Source: an alpha proteobacterium MED-G09 (GTDB lineage: Bacteria; Pseudomonadota; Alphaproteobacteria; MED-G09). From it: a DNA stretch of 64,000 nucleotides. The stretch spans positions 83,570 through 147,569 of the forward strand of contig CAJIZT010000007.1 in NCBI GenBank assembly GCA_905182015.1, read 5' to 3'. Made by a program: the position numbers and the translations under genes. Shown here piece by piece: positions 50,403 to 58,773 of this stretch. The notes below the pieces were generated by a model that saw only the letters and a list, made by a program, of their open reading frames with translations, was not told where the DNA came from and searched no databases. Every line of letters starts with the position of its first letter. The first letter of the stretch is position 1.

Positions 50403-50529
50403 AATTTTCTCCAGGTTAAATATTTAATAACTATATATAGTGAAAATTAATATATTACACGAAAATTAAATAACTTAATTATGCTAAATTTTTTTAATTT
50501 CTTAAATAGCTAAAGATAGCTAAAGATAT
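50403..50529. other. ahcY upstream spacer with a tandem decamer
   Basis: This 127-bp AT-rich spacer contains two adjacent copies of ATAGCTAAAG at 50506-50515 and 50516-50525, next to the end of the EIIA gene. HPr (ptsH) genes usually lie in this position, but no HPr-like frame is visible. I found no riboswitch-like conserved motif. Confidence 0.4.
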
Positions 50530-50937
50530 TTATTTAATATTTTCTGACAAGATTTCACTGGCAATTGATATATATTTCTGTCCTGCATCTTTTCCGGCCC
50601 CAATAACTTCTAGAAGATTTTTAGAATCCCGTAATTCAGCTATTTTAACTAACATCGGGAGGTTTACGCCTGAAATTATTTCAATTTTTTCAGGAATAAG
50701 GAAAGTTATTGCTAAATTTGAAGGTGTTCCACCAAACATATCCGTTAATATTATTATGCCTGAATTATTATCAGCCTTCTTTATGGACTTCGCTATATCC
50801 CCTTTCTTTGTCTCCAGATCATCATCAGGGTTTATAGATATTATTTCTGTATTTTTTTGTAACCCTATTACATGCTCCATAGCTGCTTTTAGCTCTAGGG
50901 CTAGGTTTCCATGTGTTATAATTATTATTCCAATCAT
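50530..50937 (-). CDS. PTS IIA component, mannose/fructose family (nitrogen/regulatory PTS)
   Basis: The 135-residue IIA(Man)-like protein has the phosphorylated His9 in GIIIITHGNLALELK, followed by ILTDMFGGTPSNLAI, typical of the EIIA(Man) fold. In alphaproteobacteria these genes sit with HPr and HprK and act in regulatory phosphorylation rather than sugar uptake. It follows chvG by 5 bp. Neither hprK nor HPr is present beside it. Confidence 0.88.
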   Translation of the reverse strand: MIGIIIITHGNLALELKAAMEHVIGLQKNTEIISINPDDDLETKKGDIAKSIKKADNNSGIIILTDMFGGTPSNLAITFLIPEKIEIISGVNLPMLVKIAELRDSKNLLEVIGAGKDAGQKYISIASEILSENIK

Positions 50938-50942
50938 TACTT

Positions 50943-52466
50943 TTATTTCCTCTCTTTATTAAGTGGAAGTATTATAGTAAATACCGCCCCACCACCCAGC
51001 CTATTGGTGGCAATTATTGTTCCATTTAATGACTTTATAATTTGCTTGCATATTGATAGGCCTAAACCAGAATTATTTCCAAATATTTTTTCTTCAGGTC
51101 GATATGTGTAAAACCTCTCAAATATTCTACCAAGATTTTCTTTTGGAATACCCGGACCCTCGTCTCTTATTTCAATTATAGCATCACTTTTAGTTGTTGA
51201 TGCGTTAATATCAATATTATAGCCAGCCTTAGAGAATGATATAGCATTATCAATCAAATTATAAAAAACTTGCGCGATACGATCTCCAATACCAAGAACT
51301 TCTATTTTATTTTTAGGTAATTTGAGGTTTATTTTGATATCAATTTTTTTTGTAATATTAGTTCTTGTAACCTCCATGACCGACTGTAATACGTCTCTTA
51401 TGTCTATTACTTCAAATTCACCTCTGGCTAATTCAACTTCAAGTCTTGATGATGACGAAATATCAGAAATTAAACGATCTAATCTTTTGAGATCTTTAAT
51501 GGCAATTTTAATGAGTTGTTTTCTTTCTTCCTCTTCCTTTGAAAGTTGAAGGGTTTCTATAGCGCTCTGAAGAGATGTTAGGGGATTTTTCAGTTCATGG
51601 GCCACATCAGCTGCAAAAGCCTCTACTGATTTAACCCTATCTTGAAGTGCTATAGTCATTCTTTTCACTGAATTTGCTAAAACTCCTATCTCATCTTTCC
51701 GATTCTCCATTATTGGTATTTCACCAATACCAGCATTCGAGACGCCCTCTGCAGCCTTGGCAAGTCTATTCAATGGACGAGCAATCGTGCTTGATAGAGA
51801 TACTGATAAAAAAAGACTTATAGATAAGGCTACAAGAAAGGCCCTTAAATACCTTTGTCTTTCTTCTCGAATTATTCTACCGATATCCCCCTCTTGAGTT
51901 GAAAGTAGAAGTACTTCTTTTTTAAGATTATTTCTTTGTAGAGGTATGCTGACGTGGACAGTAATTCCACCATTTTTAAGTTTATATTCAGTAGCCTTTG
52001 TTTTTCCTAAAATAGCATCTTTTAAATCACTTAATGAATAACCCAGGTCAGGAAGGAGAGGCGCATCTCTTCCAAATAATTCTTTAATTATTTTTATGAT
52101 ATCTGAAAAGAAATAGTTAGATGAATCTTGGTCTTGATTTTTTTCTTTCTGATAGTTCTTAGAGTCAAATATTTTGATTAAATTGTCATTAAAAATTTGA
52201 GTTCTAGCTATCTTTGTTGAAGTCCATTTTTTTGTTAAAAATAAATTATCAATATTATTTATCTCTTGATTTGTTACGCTGGAATCCAATGTAAAAGAAA
52301 AAGCAATAAGGTTTGCTTGCAGGATTAAAGCCTCCTTTCTAGCTTCAATTAAATTATTCTCTGACTTATCAACTAAAATAAAACCAATCGCCAGAAGGAT
52401 CAATCCAATTAAATTGATTGCTATAATTCTGGCACCTAAAGATTCTATTTTAAGAAAACTAAACAT
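50943..52466 (-). CDS. chvG: ChvG-type sensor histidine kinase
   Basis: ChvG is the envelope-stress/acid-sensing kinase of the ChvG-ChvI system. The 507-residue protein has TM1 (about 12-33), a periplasmic domain, TM2 (about 207-228), a HAMP domain, the His box AADVAHELKNPLTSLQSAIE (His290) and a HATPase domain with NLIDNAISFSKAG and DEGPGIPKENLGRIFERFY. Its ATG overlaps the chvI stop (TAATG). Confidence 0.93.
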   Translation of the reverse strand: MFSFLKIESLGARIIAINLIGLILLAIGFILVDKSENNLIEARKEALILQANLIAFSFTLDSSVTNQEINNIDNLFLTKKWTSTKIARTQIFNDNLIKIFDSKNYQKEKNQDQDSSNYFFSDIIKIIKELFGRDAPLLPDLGYSLSDLKDAILGKTKATEYKLKNGGITVHVSIPLQRNNLKKEVLLLSTQEGDIGRIIREERQRYLRAFLVALSISLFLSVSLSSTIARPLNRLAKAAEGVSNAGIGEIPIMENRKDEIGVLANSVKRMTIALQDRVKSVEAFAADVAHELKNPLTSLQSAIETLQLSKEEEERKQLIKIAIKDLKRLDRLISDISSSSRLEVELARGEFEVIDIRDVLQSVMEVTRTNITKKIDIKINLKLPKNKIEVLGIGDRIAQVFYNLIDNAISFSKAGYNIDINASTTKSDAIIEIRDEGPGIPKENLGRIFERFYTYRPEEKIFGNNSGLGLSICKQIIKSLNGTIIATNRLGGGAVFTIILPLNKERK

Positions 52467-53158
52467 TAATCACTTATATATCGATAACCTACGCCGTAAA
52501 GGGTTTCTATCGAATTAAATCCTTCATCTATATTTTTAAACTTTCGCCTTAACCTTTTTATGTGGCTATCAATTGTTCTATCATCAACGTAAACGCTATC
52601 ATCGTAAGCAGCCGACATTAATTGATCCCTACTTTTAACGTATCCGGGCCTTATTGCTAAAGTCTCCAATAAGAGAAATTCAGTTACAGTTAGCTTAATA
52701 GGGAGGTTGTTCCAAAAACACTCATGCCTATTCATATTTAAAGATAATCTACCTTTTATTATGATATCAGCATTATCAGTAGTATTTGTACTTTTAACTA
52801 TTGAGCGCCTTAGGATAGTCTTTACTCTCTCTATTAGTAGTTTTTGAGAAAATGGCTTAGTGATATAGTCATCTGCTCCCATCTTAAGACCAAGAAGTTG
52901 ATCAATTTCTTCGTCTTTTGAGGTTAAGAAAATTACAGGCAAATCCGACGTTTTCCTTAGTTTCTGAAGGACCTCTAGACCATCAAGTCTTGGCATTTTA
53001 ATATCTAAAATAGCAATATCATAAATATTTTCCTTTAATGAGTTTAAGCCTGAAAAACCATCTGGAAATGTACTAATTTCATAGCCCTCAGACTTAAGGG
53101 CTAGGCTTAAAGAAGCCAGAATATTTTGGTCATCATCAATTAAACATATTTTAGTCAT
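52466..53158 (-). CDS. chvI: ChvI-type response regulator
   Basis: The 230-residue OmpR-family regulator has a receiver domain with the phosphorylatable Asp52 ([10 protein letters not shown]), Thr79 and Lys101 (ITKPFSQ), and a winged-helix DNA-binding domain ending in [14 protein letters not shown]. It is the cognate partner of the adjacent kinase. It is divergent from pckA, which is the neighbour of chvI in rhizobia as well. Confidence 0.93.
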   Translation of the reverse strand: MTKICLIDDDQNILASLSLALKSEGYEISTFPDGFSGLNSLKENIYDIAILDIKMPRLDGLEVLQKLRKTSDLPVIFLTSKDEEIDQLLGLKMGADDYITKPFSQKLLIERVKTILRRSIVKSTNTTDNADIIIKGRLSLNMNRHECFWNNLPIKLTVTEFLLLETLAIRPGYVKSRDQLMSAAYDDSVYVDDRTIDSHIKRLRRKFKNIDEGFNSIETLYGVGYRYISD

Positions 53159-53214
53159 TTGGTACCTTTTTTTAGTTAACTAATTTACTTGAGTAGACTA
53201 TATAGTACGTTGCA

Positions 53215-53242
53215 TTGCTTGTTGAGAATTTTCTGATATAAG
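53215..53242 (+). promoter_or_regulatory. Candidate pckA promoter
   Basis: TTGCTT (53215-53220) and TATAAG (53237-53242) are separated by 16 bp in the divergent chvI-pckA spacer, 33 bp before the GTG start of pckA. The match is moderate. Confidence 0.35.
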
Positions 53243-53275
53243 TGAGAATTCAATTTATAAATTAAGGGGTAAATA

Positions 53276-54883
53276 GTGAAAGAAGTAGGCGAAAATTTTT
53301 CAACATCTGGTCCTGAGAATCATGGGTTTTCATCATTAAACAGCGTTTCCTGGAACTTAGGTCAGGAAGATATATATAAAATTATACTTGAGCGTGGCGA
53401 AGGAAAGGTATCCAAAGATGGAGCCATGGTCGTCGCAACAGGTGTTCATACCGGTAGATCTGCAAAAGATAAATTCGTTGTTAGAGAATCAAAGAATATG
53501 GATGCTATTTGGTGGGATAACGCCAAAGAAATGTCAGAAGAGAATTTTGATACACTTCATAAGGATATGGCTGATTTCTCAAAGAATAAAGATCTGTTTG
53601 TGCAAGATTTATTTGGCGGAGCTGACCTTGAATATAGACTTCCTACAAGGATCTATACTGAGTATGCTTGGCACTCTTTATTCATTCAAAATCTTCTAAT
53701 CACCGTGAAAGAAGAAGAAAAGAAAGGTTTTGTCCCTGAATTTGTAATAATCGATTTACCAAGTTTTAAGGCTGATCCAGACAGACATGGGTCACGCTCT
53801 GAAACAATCATTGCAGTTAATTTTGAAAAAAAAGTTGTTTTAATTGCCGGAACCTCTTATGCCGGTGAAATTAAAAAATCAGTATTTACGATGTTGAATT
53901 TCTTGCTTCCACCTAAAAATGTTATGCCTATGCATTGTTCAATTAATGTTGGTTCTGAAAATGATTCAGCTATTTTCTTCGGACTTTCAGGAACAGGAAA
54001 AACTACTTTGTCTGCAGACCCCAATAGAACTTTAATTGGTGATGATGAGCATGGTTGGTCAGAAAATGGTGTGTTTAATTTTGAGGGCGGATGTTACGCT
54101 AAAATGATTAGGCTCTCAAAGGAGGCTGAGCCTGAAATCTATGAAACAACTAGGAAAGTTGGTACTATTTTAGAGAATGTAGTTCTAAACGAAGAAACGG
54201 GTGAGCTAGACTTAGATGATGACACTCTTGCTGAAAATACAAGGGGTGCTTATCCTTTGTCTTTTATTCCTAATTCCAGTGAAAGCGGAAGAGGGCCTAC
54301 ACCTAAAAATATTATTCTTCTTACTTGTGATGCCTTTGGAGTCTTGCCTCCAATTGCAAAGTTATCTGCCTCACAAACTATGTATCACTTTTTATCAGGG
54401 TATACTGCAAAAGTAGCGGGTACTGAAAAGGGAGTTACGAAGCCTGAGGCAACTTTTTCTGCATGTTTTGGCGCACCATTTATGCCAAGACACCCTTCTG
54501 AGTATGGAAATCTTTTAAAAAATCTTATTCATAAGTATGATGTGAATTGTTGGCTTGTAAATACTGGTTGGTCCGGTGGTCCGGTCGGCGAAGGTAAAAG
54601 AATGCCGATAAGGGCGACCCGATCTTTGCTTTCTGCGGCTCTTGACGGCACACTTAATAATACTGCTATGCGAGTAGATGAATTTTTTGGATTTGAAGTA
54701 CCATTGTCAGTTGAGGGTATTGACGAAACTATATTGGTTCCCAGAAACACTTGGTCCAACAAAAATGCTTATGATTCCCAGGCGACTAAACTCGTGGAGA
54801 TGTTTTCTAATAACTTTTCTATTTATGAAGAGCATGTCGACGCTGATGTTATTAATGCTGCTCCAAGTCTTATTAAGGCTTAA
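53276..54883 (+). CDS. pckA: Phosphoenolpyruvate carboxykinase (ATP)
   Basis: PckA converts oxaloacetate and ATP to PEP, the entry to gluconeogenesis. The kinase-1a P-loop [16 protein letters not shown], the ring segment [14 protein letters not shown] and the [14 protein letters not shown] and [15 protein letters not shown] regions are typical of the ATP-dependent enzyme (535 residues). The start is GTG at 53276, preceded by AAGGGG. It is next to the chvI-chvG operon, as in rhizobia. Confidence 0.96.
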   Translation: MKEVGENFSTSGPENHGFSSLNSVSWNLGQEDIYKIILERGEGKVSKDGAMVVATGVHTGRSAKDKFVVRESKNMDAIWWDNAKEMSEENFDTLHKDMADFSKNKDLFVQDLFGGADLEYRLPTRIYTEYAWHSLFIQNLLITVKEEEKKGFVPEFVIIDLPSFKADPDRHGSRSETIIAVNFEKKVVLIAGTSYAGEIKKSVFTMLNFLLPPKNVMPMHCSINVGSENDSAIFFGLSGTGKTTLSADPNRTLIGDDEHGWSENGVFNFEGGCYAKMIRLSKEAEPEIYETTRKVGTILENVVLNEETGELDLDDDTLAENTRGAYPLSFIPNSSESGRGPTPKNIILLTCDAFGVLPPIAKLSASQTMYHFLSGYTAKVAGTEKGVTKPEATFSACFGAPFMPRHPSEYGNLLKNLIHKYDVNCWLVNTGWSGGPVGEGKRMPIRATRSLLSAALDGTLNNTAMRVDEFFGFEVPLSVEGIDETILVPRNTWSNKNAYDSQATKLVEMFSNNFSIYEEHVDADVINAAPSLIKA

Positions 54884-54893
54884 TTTTAGCTCT

Positions 54894-57692
54894 TTAATGA
54901 GCTTCATTCCAGTTTTTACCAAAAGCCGCCTCAACCTCTAACTCCACTGATAGCTCAACAATAGGCTTGTGAGCATTTGACATTTCTCTCTTTACAATCT
55001 CGAGTGTTTTGTTGATTTGTGTATCCTCCACCTCAAAAATTAATTCATCATGTACCTGCATAATCATTTTTGTTGAGAGGTTTTCATTTTTTAGAGATTG
55101 AGGAATTTTTATCATTGCTCTTTTTATTATATCCGCTGCAGTACCTTGAATTGGAGCGTTGATCGCAGCCCTGTCCATAAACGCTTTTCCTCCAGGGCCT
55201 CTATTCATAGGACTATCTATAATGCACTTTCTACCAAATAAAGTTTTTACAAATCCATTTTCTCTAGCAAATTCCTTTGTTGCTTCCATATAATCACGAA
55301 TAGATGGAAATTTTTCAAAATATGATCTTATATAATCAGATGCCTCTGATCTCGAAATATCTAATTGATTGGATAAGCCAAAAGCAGATATTCCATATAT
55401 TATTCCAAAGTTAATTGCCTTCGCCTTGCGCCTTATTTCATTATCCATATCCTTTAATGGTACTCCAAAGACTTCAGAAGCGGTTAACGAGTGAATGTCT
55501 ATTTTTTCTTTGAAAGCTTGTTTTAAATTACTGTCATCTGCCATATGGGCAATTATTCTTAATTCAATTTGACTATAATCGGCGCTAATAAGAGAGCATC
55601 CTTTTTCTGCAACAAAAGCACTCCTTATTTCTCTACCATCCTCGTTTCGGATGGGAATATTTTGTAAATTAGGATCTGACGAAGATAGTCTGCCAGTTGA
55701 TGTTGAGGACATTGCGTAAGAGGTATGAATTCTATTAGTTTTTTTATTGATAAATGTTGGAAGTGCGTCAGTATATGTAGATTTTAATTTAGAAATACCC
55801 CTCCACTCTAAAAGTAATTTAGGCAAGGTATTCCCACTGGATGCTAAAAATGTCAAAGTGTCAGCATCAGTTGACCAGGCGCCCGACGGTGTTTTTTTTC
55901 CTCCCTTAATATCTAATTTATCGAATAATATTTCACCTACTTGCTTGGGTGAGCCAAGGTTAAATTCTTCACCAACAATCTTGAAGCAATTCTTCTCAAT
56001 CTCTTGAATTTTTCTTTCAAATTTTTCAGATAATCTATTTAGTATTTTTTCATCAACAGATACACCATGTTTTTCCATTTCCATTATTATTTTTGCTAAT
56101 GGCCTTTCAATTGTTTCATATAGAGAAGAGACCCTTTCTTTCGCTAGTCTAGGTTTTAACAGTTTCCATAATCGTAAGGTTACATCTGCATCTTCTGCGG
56201 CATATTTGGTAGCAGTATCGATATCAATATCAGTAAATAATTTCTGACCCTTACCTGTTCCTGCAATTTCTTTAAATGATATTGCATCATGAGAAAGGTA
56301 ATTTTTTGATAAAGCATCTAAGTTATGCCTCATTCCCCCTGATCCAATAGAGTAAGAAATTAACATTGTGTCGTCATATGGGGTAATTGATATATTATAT
56401 TTTTGAAGGACTAGCCCATCATACTTCTTATTATGAAGTATTTTTAATACTCCCTGATCTTCCATTATTTCCTTTAATACCTCTAATGCTTTTTCTATTT
56501 CTATTTGGGGACTATTTTCTGAATGAGCTATGGGTACATAGCAAGCTTCGTTATTATCAATAGCCATTGAAAAACCGACAAGATGTGCGTCTATTGCATT
56601 TAAGGAGTCTGTTTCTGTATCAATTGCAACAAATCCTTTTTCAGAAATTTTATCTTTCCATTGATTTAACTGAGTAATATCTGTGATAGTTGAGTAGTTT
56701 TTATAATTAAAATTCGTTATGTCAACTGAGTCCTTCAGTGGCTCTTGAGCAATATTTTTTGCTTCGAAATTTAATTCAATTTCCTGAGAATCAATAGTTT
56801 CTAATGACACATTGAATTCTCTAGCCTTTTTTTCTGCAAGAGTTTTAAATTCCATACCCTTGAGAAATGATATTAATTTTTTTGGTTCAATTGATTGTAT
56901 TTGAATATCCTCGATTGGTATCGGTAAGGTAATATCATTTTTTAGGGTAACTAATTCCCTACTTACTTTGGCCTGCTCAGAAAACTCTATTATACTCTCT
57001 CTTCTTTTTGTTTGTTTAATATTGGAAGCATTCTGAATTAATTTATCTAAATTATCATATTCATTAATCAATAGAGCCGCTGTTTTTATTCCTATTCCAG
57101 GAACGCCAGGAACATTATCAACAGAATCCCCTGCTAACGACTGGACATCTATTACTTTATTAGGTTTGACACCAAACTTTTCGATAACCTCATTTTCCTT
57201 AATTGTACGATTTTTCATTGTGTCCAACATTGACGCATTATCATCAACTAACTGCATAAGATCTTTATCTGATGAAACAATAGTTACCTTCATCCCCTTT
57301 GATACTGCTGCTTTTGTATAACTAGCTATAAGGTCATCAGCCTCATAACCAACCATTTCCACATGCGGAACATTAAAGGCTTTCGTAGCTTCACGTATTA
57401 TTGGGAATTGTGGAATGAGATCATCGGGCGGACTTGATCTGTTTGCCTTGTATTCTGGATAAATACTATTACGAAATGTTTTTCCTGGAGCGTCAAATAT
57501 AACTAAAAGGTGTGTTAAATTATTTTTTTCTTTTTCATCTCTTATAAGCTTATCAAGCATATTACAGAATCCAGAAATCGCCCCCACTGGAAATCCATCA
57601 GATTTACGTGTTAGAGGGGGGAGGGCATGATAAGCTCTAAATATATAAGTCGACCCATCTACCAGATATATATGTTTTTGGTTATTGTTCAT
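54894..57692 (-). CDS. polA: DNA polymerase I
   Basis: The 932-residue protein has all three activities' domains. The 5'-3' exonuclease (about 1-290) has YLVDGSTYIFRAYHALP and SSDKDLMQLVDDN. The 3'-5' exonuclease (about 335-510) has VAIDTETDSLNAIDA and YAAEDADVTLRL, so it appears active. The polymerase palm has motif A SADYSQIELRIIAHM and motif C MQVHDELIFEV. It is convergent with pckA, 10 bp apart, and divergent from the ABC ATPase gene. Confidence 0.98.
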   Translation of the reverse strand: MNNNQKHIYLVDGSTYIFRAYHALPPLTRKSDGFPVGAISGFCNMLDKLIRDEKEKNNLTHLLVIFDAPGKTFRNSIYPEYKANRSSPPDDLIPQFPIIREATKAFNVPHVEMVGYEADDLIASYTKAAVSKGMKVTIVSSDKDLMQLVDDNASMLDTMKNRTIKENEVIEKFGVKPNKVIDVQSLAGDSVDNVPGVPGIGIKTAALLINEYDNLDKLIQNASNIKQTKRRESIIEFSEQAKVSRELVTLKNDITLPIPIEDIQIQSIEPKKLISFLKGMEFKTLAEKKAREFNVSLETIDSQEIELNFEAKNIAQEPLKDSVDITNFNYKNYSTITDITQLNQWKDKISEKGFVAIDTETDSLNAIDAHLVGFSMAIDNNEACYVPIAHSENSPQIEIEKALEVLKEIMEDQGVLKILHNKKYDGLVLQKYNISITPYDDTMLISYSIGSGGMRHNLDALSKNYLSHDAISFKEIAGTGKGQKLFTDIDIDTATKYAAEDADVTLRLWKLLKPRLAKERVSSLYETIERPLAKIIMEMEKHGVSVDEKILNRLSEKFERKIQEIEKNCFKIVGEEFNLGSPKQVGEILFDKLDIKGGKKTPSGAWSTDADTLTFLASSGNTLPKLLLEWRGISKLKSTYTDALPTFINKKTNRIHTSYAMSSTSTGRLSSSDPNLQNIPIRNEDGREIRSAFVAEKGCSLISADYSQIELRIIAHMADDSNLKQAFKEKIDIHSLTASEVFGVPLKDMDNEIRRKAKAINFGIIYGISAFGLSNQLDISRSEASDYIRSYFEKFPSIRDYMEATKEFARENGFVKTLFGRKCIIDSPMNRGPGGKAFMDRAAINAPIQGTAADIIKRAMIKIPQSLKNENLSTKMIMQVHDELIFEVEDTQINKTLEIVKREMSNAHKPIVELSVELEVEAAFGKNWNEAH

Positions 57693-57772
57693 TTCTTTTC
57701 TATTTTACTATTGCACTTAGTTTAAGGAGGTGAAAGATTTAGTTATACTACGACAAAAAAATATAGAGAGAT

Positions 57773-58720
57773 ATGAAAAATAATAATCTTCCAGAAAATG
57801 CAATAGAGATTAGCGGCCTTTCAAAGGAATATAAAACTTCTGGTGGGAGTGAGAATCTATTAGCATTAAATGCCATTGATTTAAAAATACCAAGAGGATC
57901 AATGTTTGGTCTTTTAGGACCCAATGGAGCTGGAAAATCAACATTCATTAATATTCTTGCTGGTCTAACCCTCAAAACATCAGGTAAGGCAGTTGTCTGG
58001 GGGTTTGATCTTGATGAAAACCCAAGATCTGTCAGGGCATCGTTAGGAGTTGTTCCACAGGAAATATATGTCGATCCGTTTTTTTCACCCAAAGAAACAC
58101 TTCATCAACAAGCTGGAATGTACGGAGTTTTGCCTAAAGACCGTAATGTAGATTTCCTCTTAAAGACTCTTAATCTTGAGGATAAGGCAGATTCATATAC
58201 CCGAACACTTTCTGGAGGAATGAAGAGAAGGTTATTAGTTGCAAAATCTATGGTTCATAGACCTCCAATATTGATCTTGGATGAGCCTACTGCTGGTGTT
58301 GATATTGAACTTCGTCAACAACTATGGGCGTATATTAGAAAGTTAAATGAATTTGGAACAACTATTATCTTAACAACTCATTACCTTGAGGAGGCTGAAG
58401 AGCTTTGTGATACAATAGCTATCGTAGATCATGGCAAGATTGTAAGATGTGCTCCTACTAAAGAAATTTTAAATGATGCTGATTCTAAAAGTATAACGAT
58501 AAAATTATCTAAAAATATTAAAGATATGAATCCTGCCCTTAAAGATATGGGGGCCTTACTTGATAAAGATAATAATATTTTAATAGGATATAATCCAAAA
58601 AACGAGACCTCCAGGGATATCTTAAGAAAAGTTGAGGATTCCGGTCTCGAGGTTAGAGATTTTTCAGTTTCTGGCGCATCACTAGAAACTGTTTTTTTAT
58701 CAATCACATCAAAAAATTAG
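57773..58720 (+). CDS. ABC transporter ATP-binding protein (orphan)
   Basis: The 315-residue ATPase has Walker A GLLGPNGAGKSTFINIL, the signature LSGGMKRRLLVAKSMV, Walker B ILILDEPTAGVDIEL and the H-loop THYLEEAEEL. A C-terminal extension (about 230-315) suggests the ABC-2 exporter class (YadG/DrrA-like). No permease gene adjoins, which is unusual because these ATPases are normally paired with a YadH-type membrane subunit; it may be elsewhere. A perfect AAGGAGGTGA lies at 57724-57733, far upstream of the start (about 39 nt). Confidence 0.9.
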   Translation: MKNNNLPENAIEISGLSKEYKTSGGSENLLALNAIDLKIPRGSMFGLLGPNGAGKSTFINILAGLTLKTSGKAVVWGFDLDENPRSVRASLGVVPQEIYVDPFFSPKETLHQQAGMYGVLPKDRNVDFLLKTLNLEDKADSYTRTLSGGMKRRLLVAKSMVHRPPILILDEPTAGVDIELRQQLWAYIRKLNEFGTTIILTTHYLEEAEELCDTIAIVDHGKIVRCAPTKEILNDADSKSITIKLSKNIKDMNPALKDMGALLDKDNNILIGYNPKNETSRDILRKVEDSGLEVRDFSVSGASLETVFLSITSKN

Positions 58721-58761
58721 ACAAAAAAAAGCGCGATATTTTTACCGCGCTTAGTTTTTTT
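58721..58761. terminator. Bidirectional Rho-independent terminator
   Basis: A perfect 7-bp stem AAGCGCG (58729-58735) and CGCGCTT (58746-58752) with a 10-nt loop is flanked by runs of A on the left and T on the right (58755-58761). It would end both the ABC ATPase transcript (plus) and the TonB receptor transcript (minus). Confidence 0.85.
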
Positions 58762-58773
58762 ATAGGTCTAATT

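Noticed and set aside
50403..50529. SAH or SAM riboswitch upstream of ahcY
   Set aside because: The spacer is AT-rich with no GC-rich pseudoknot or conserved core; nothing fits the known aptamers.
50937..50943. Relic of hprK between chvG and the EIIA gene
   Set aside because: Only 5 bp separate the genes, so no remnant can be present.
57730..57783. A 17-residue GTG-initiated leader peptide upstream of the ABC ATPase
   Set aside because: The GTG is part of the Shine-Dalgarno-like sequence itself, so it cannot be served by it, and the frame overlaps the ATPase start.
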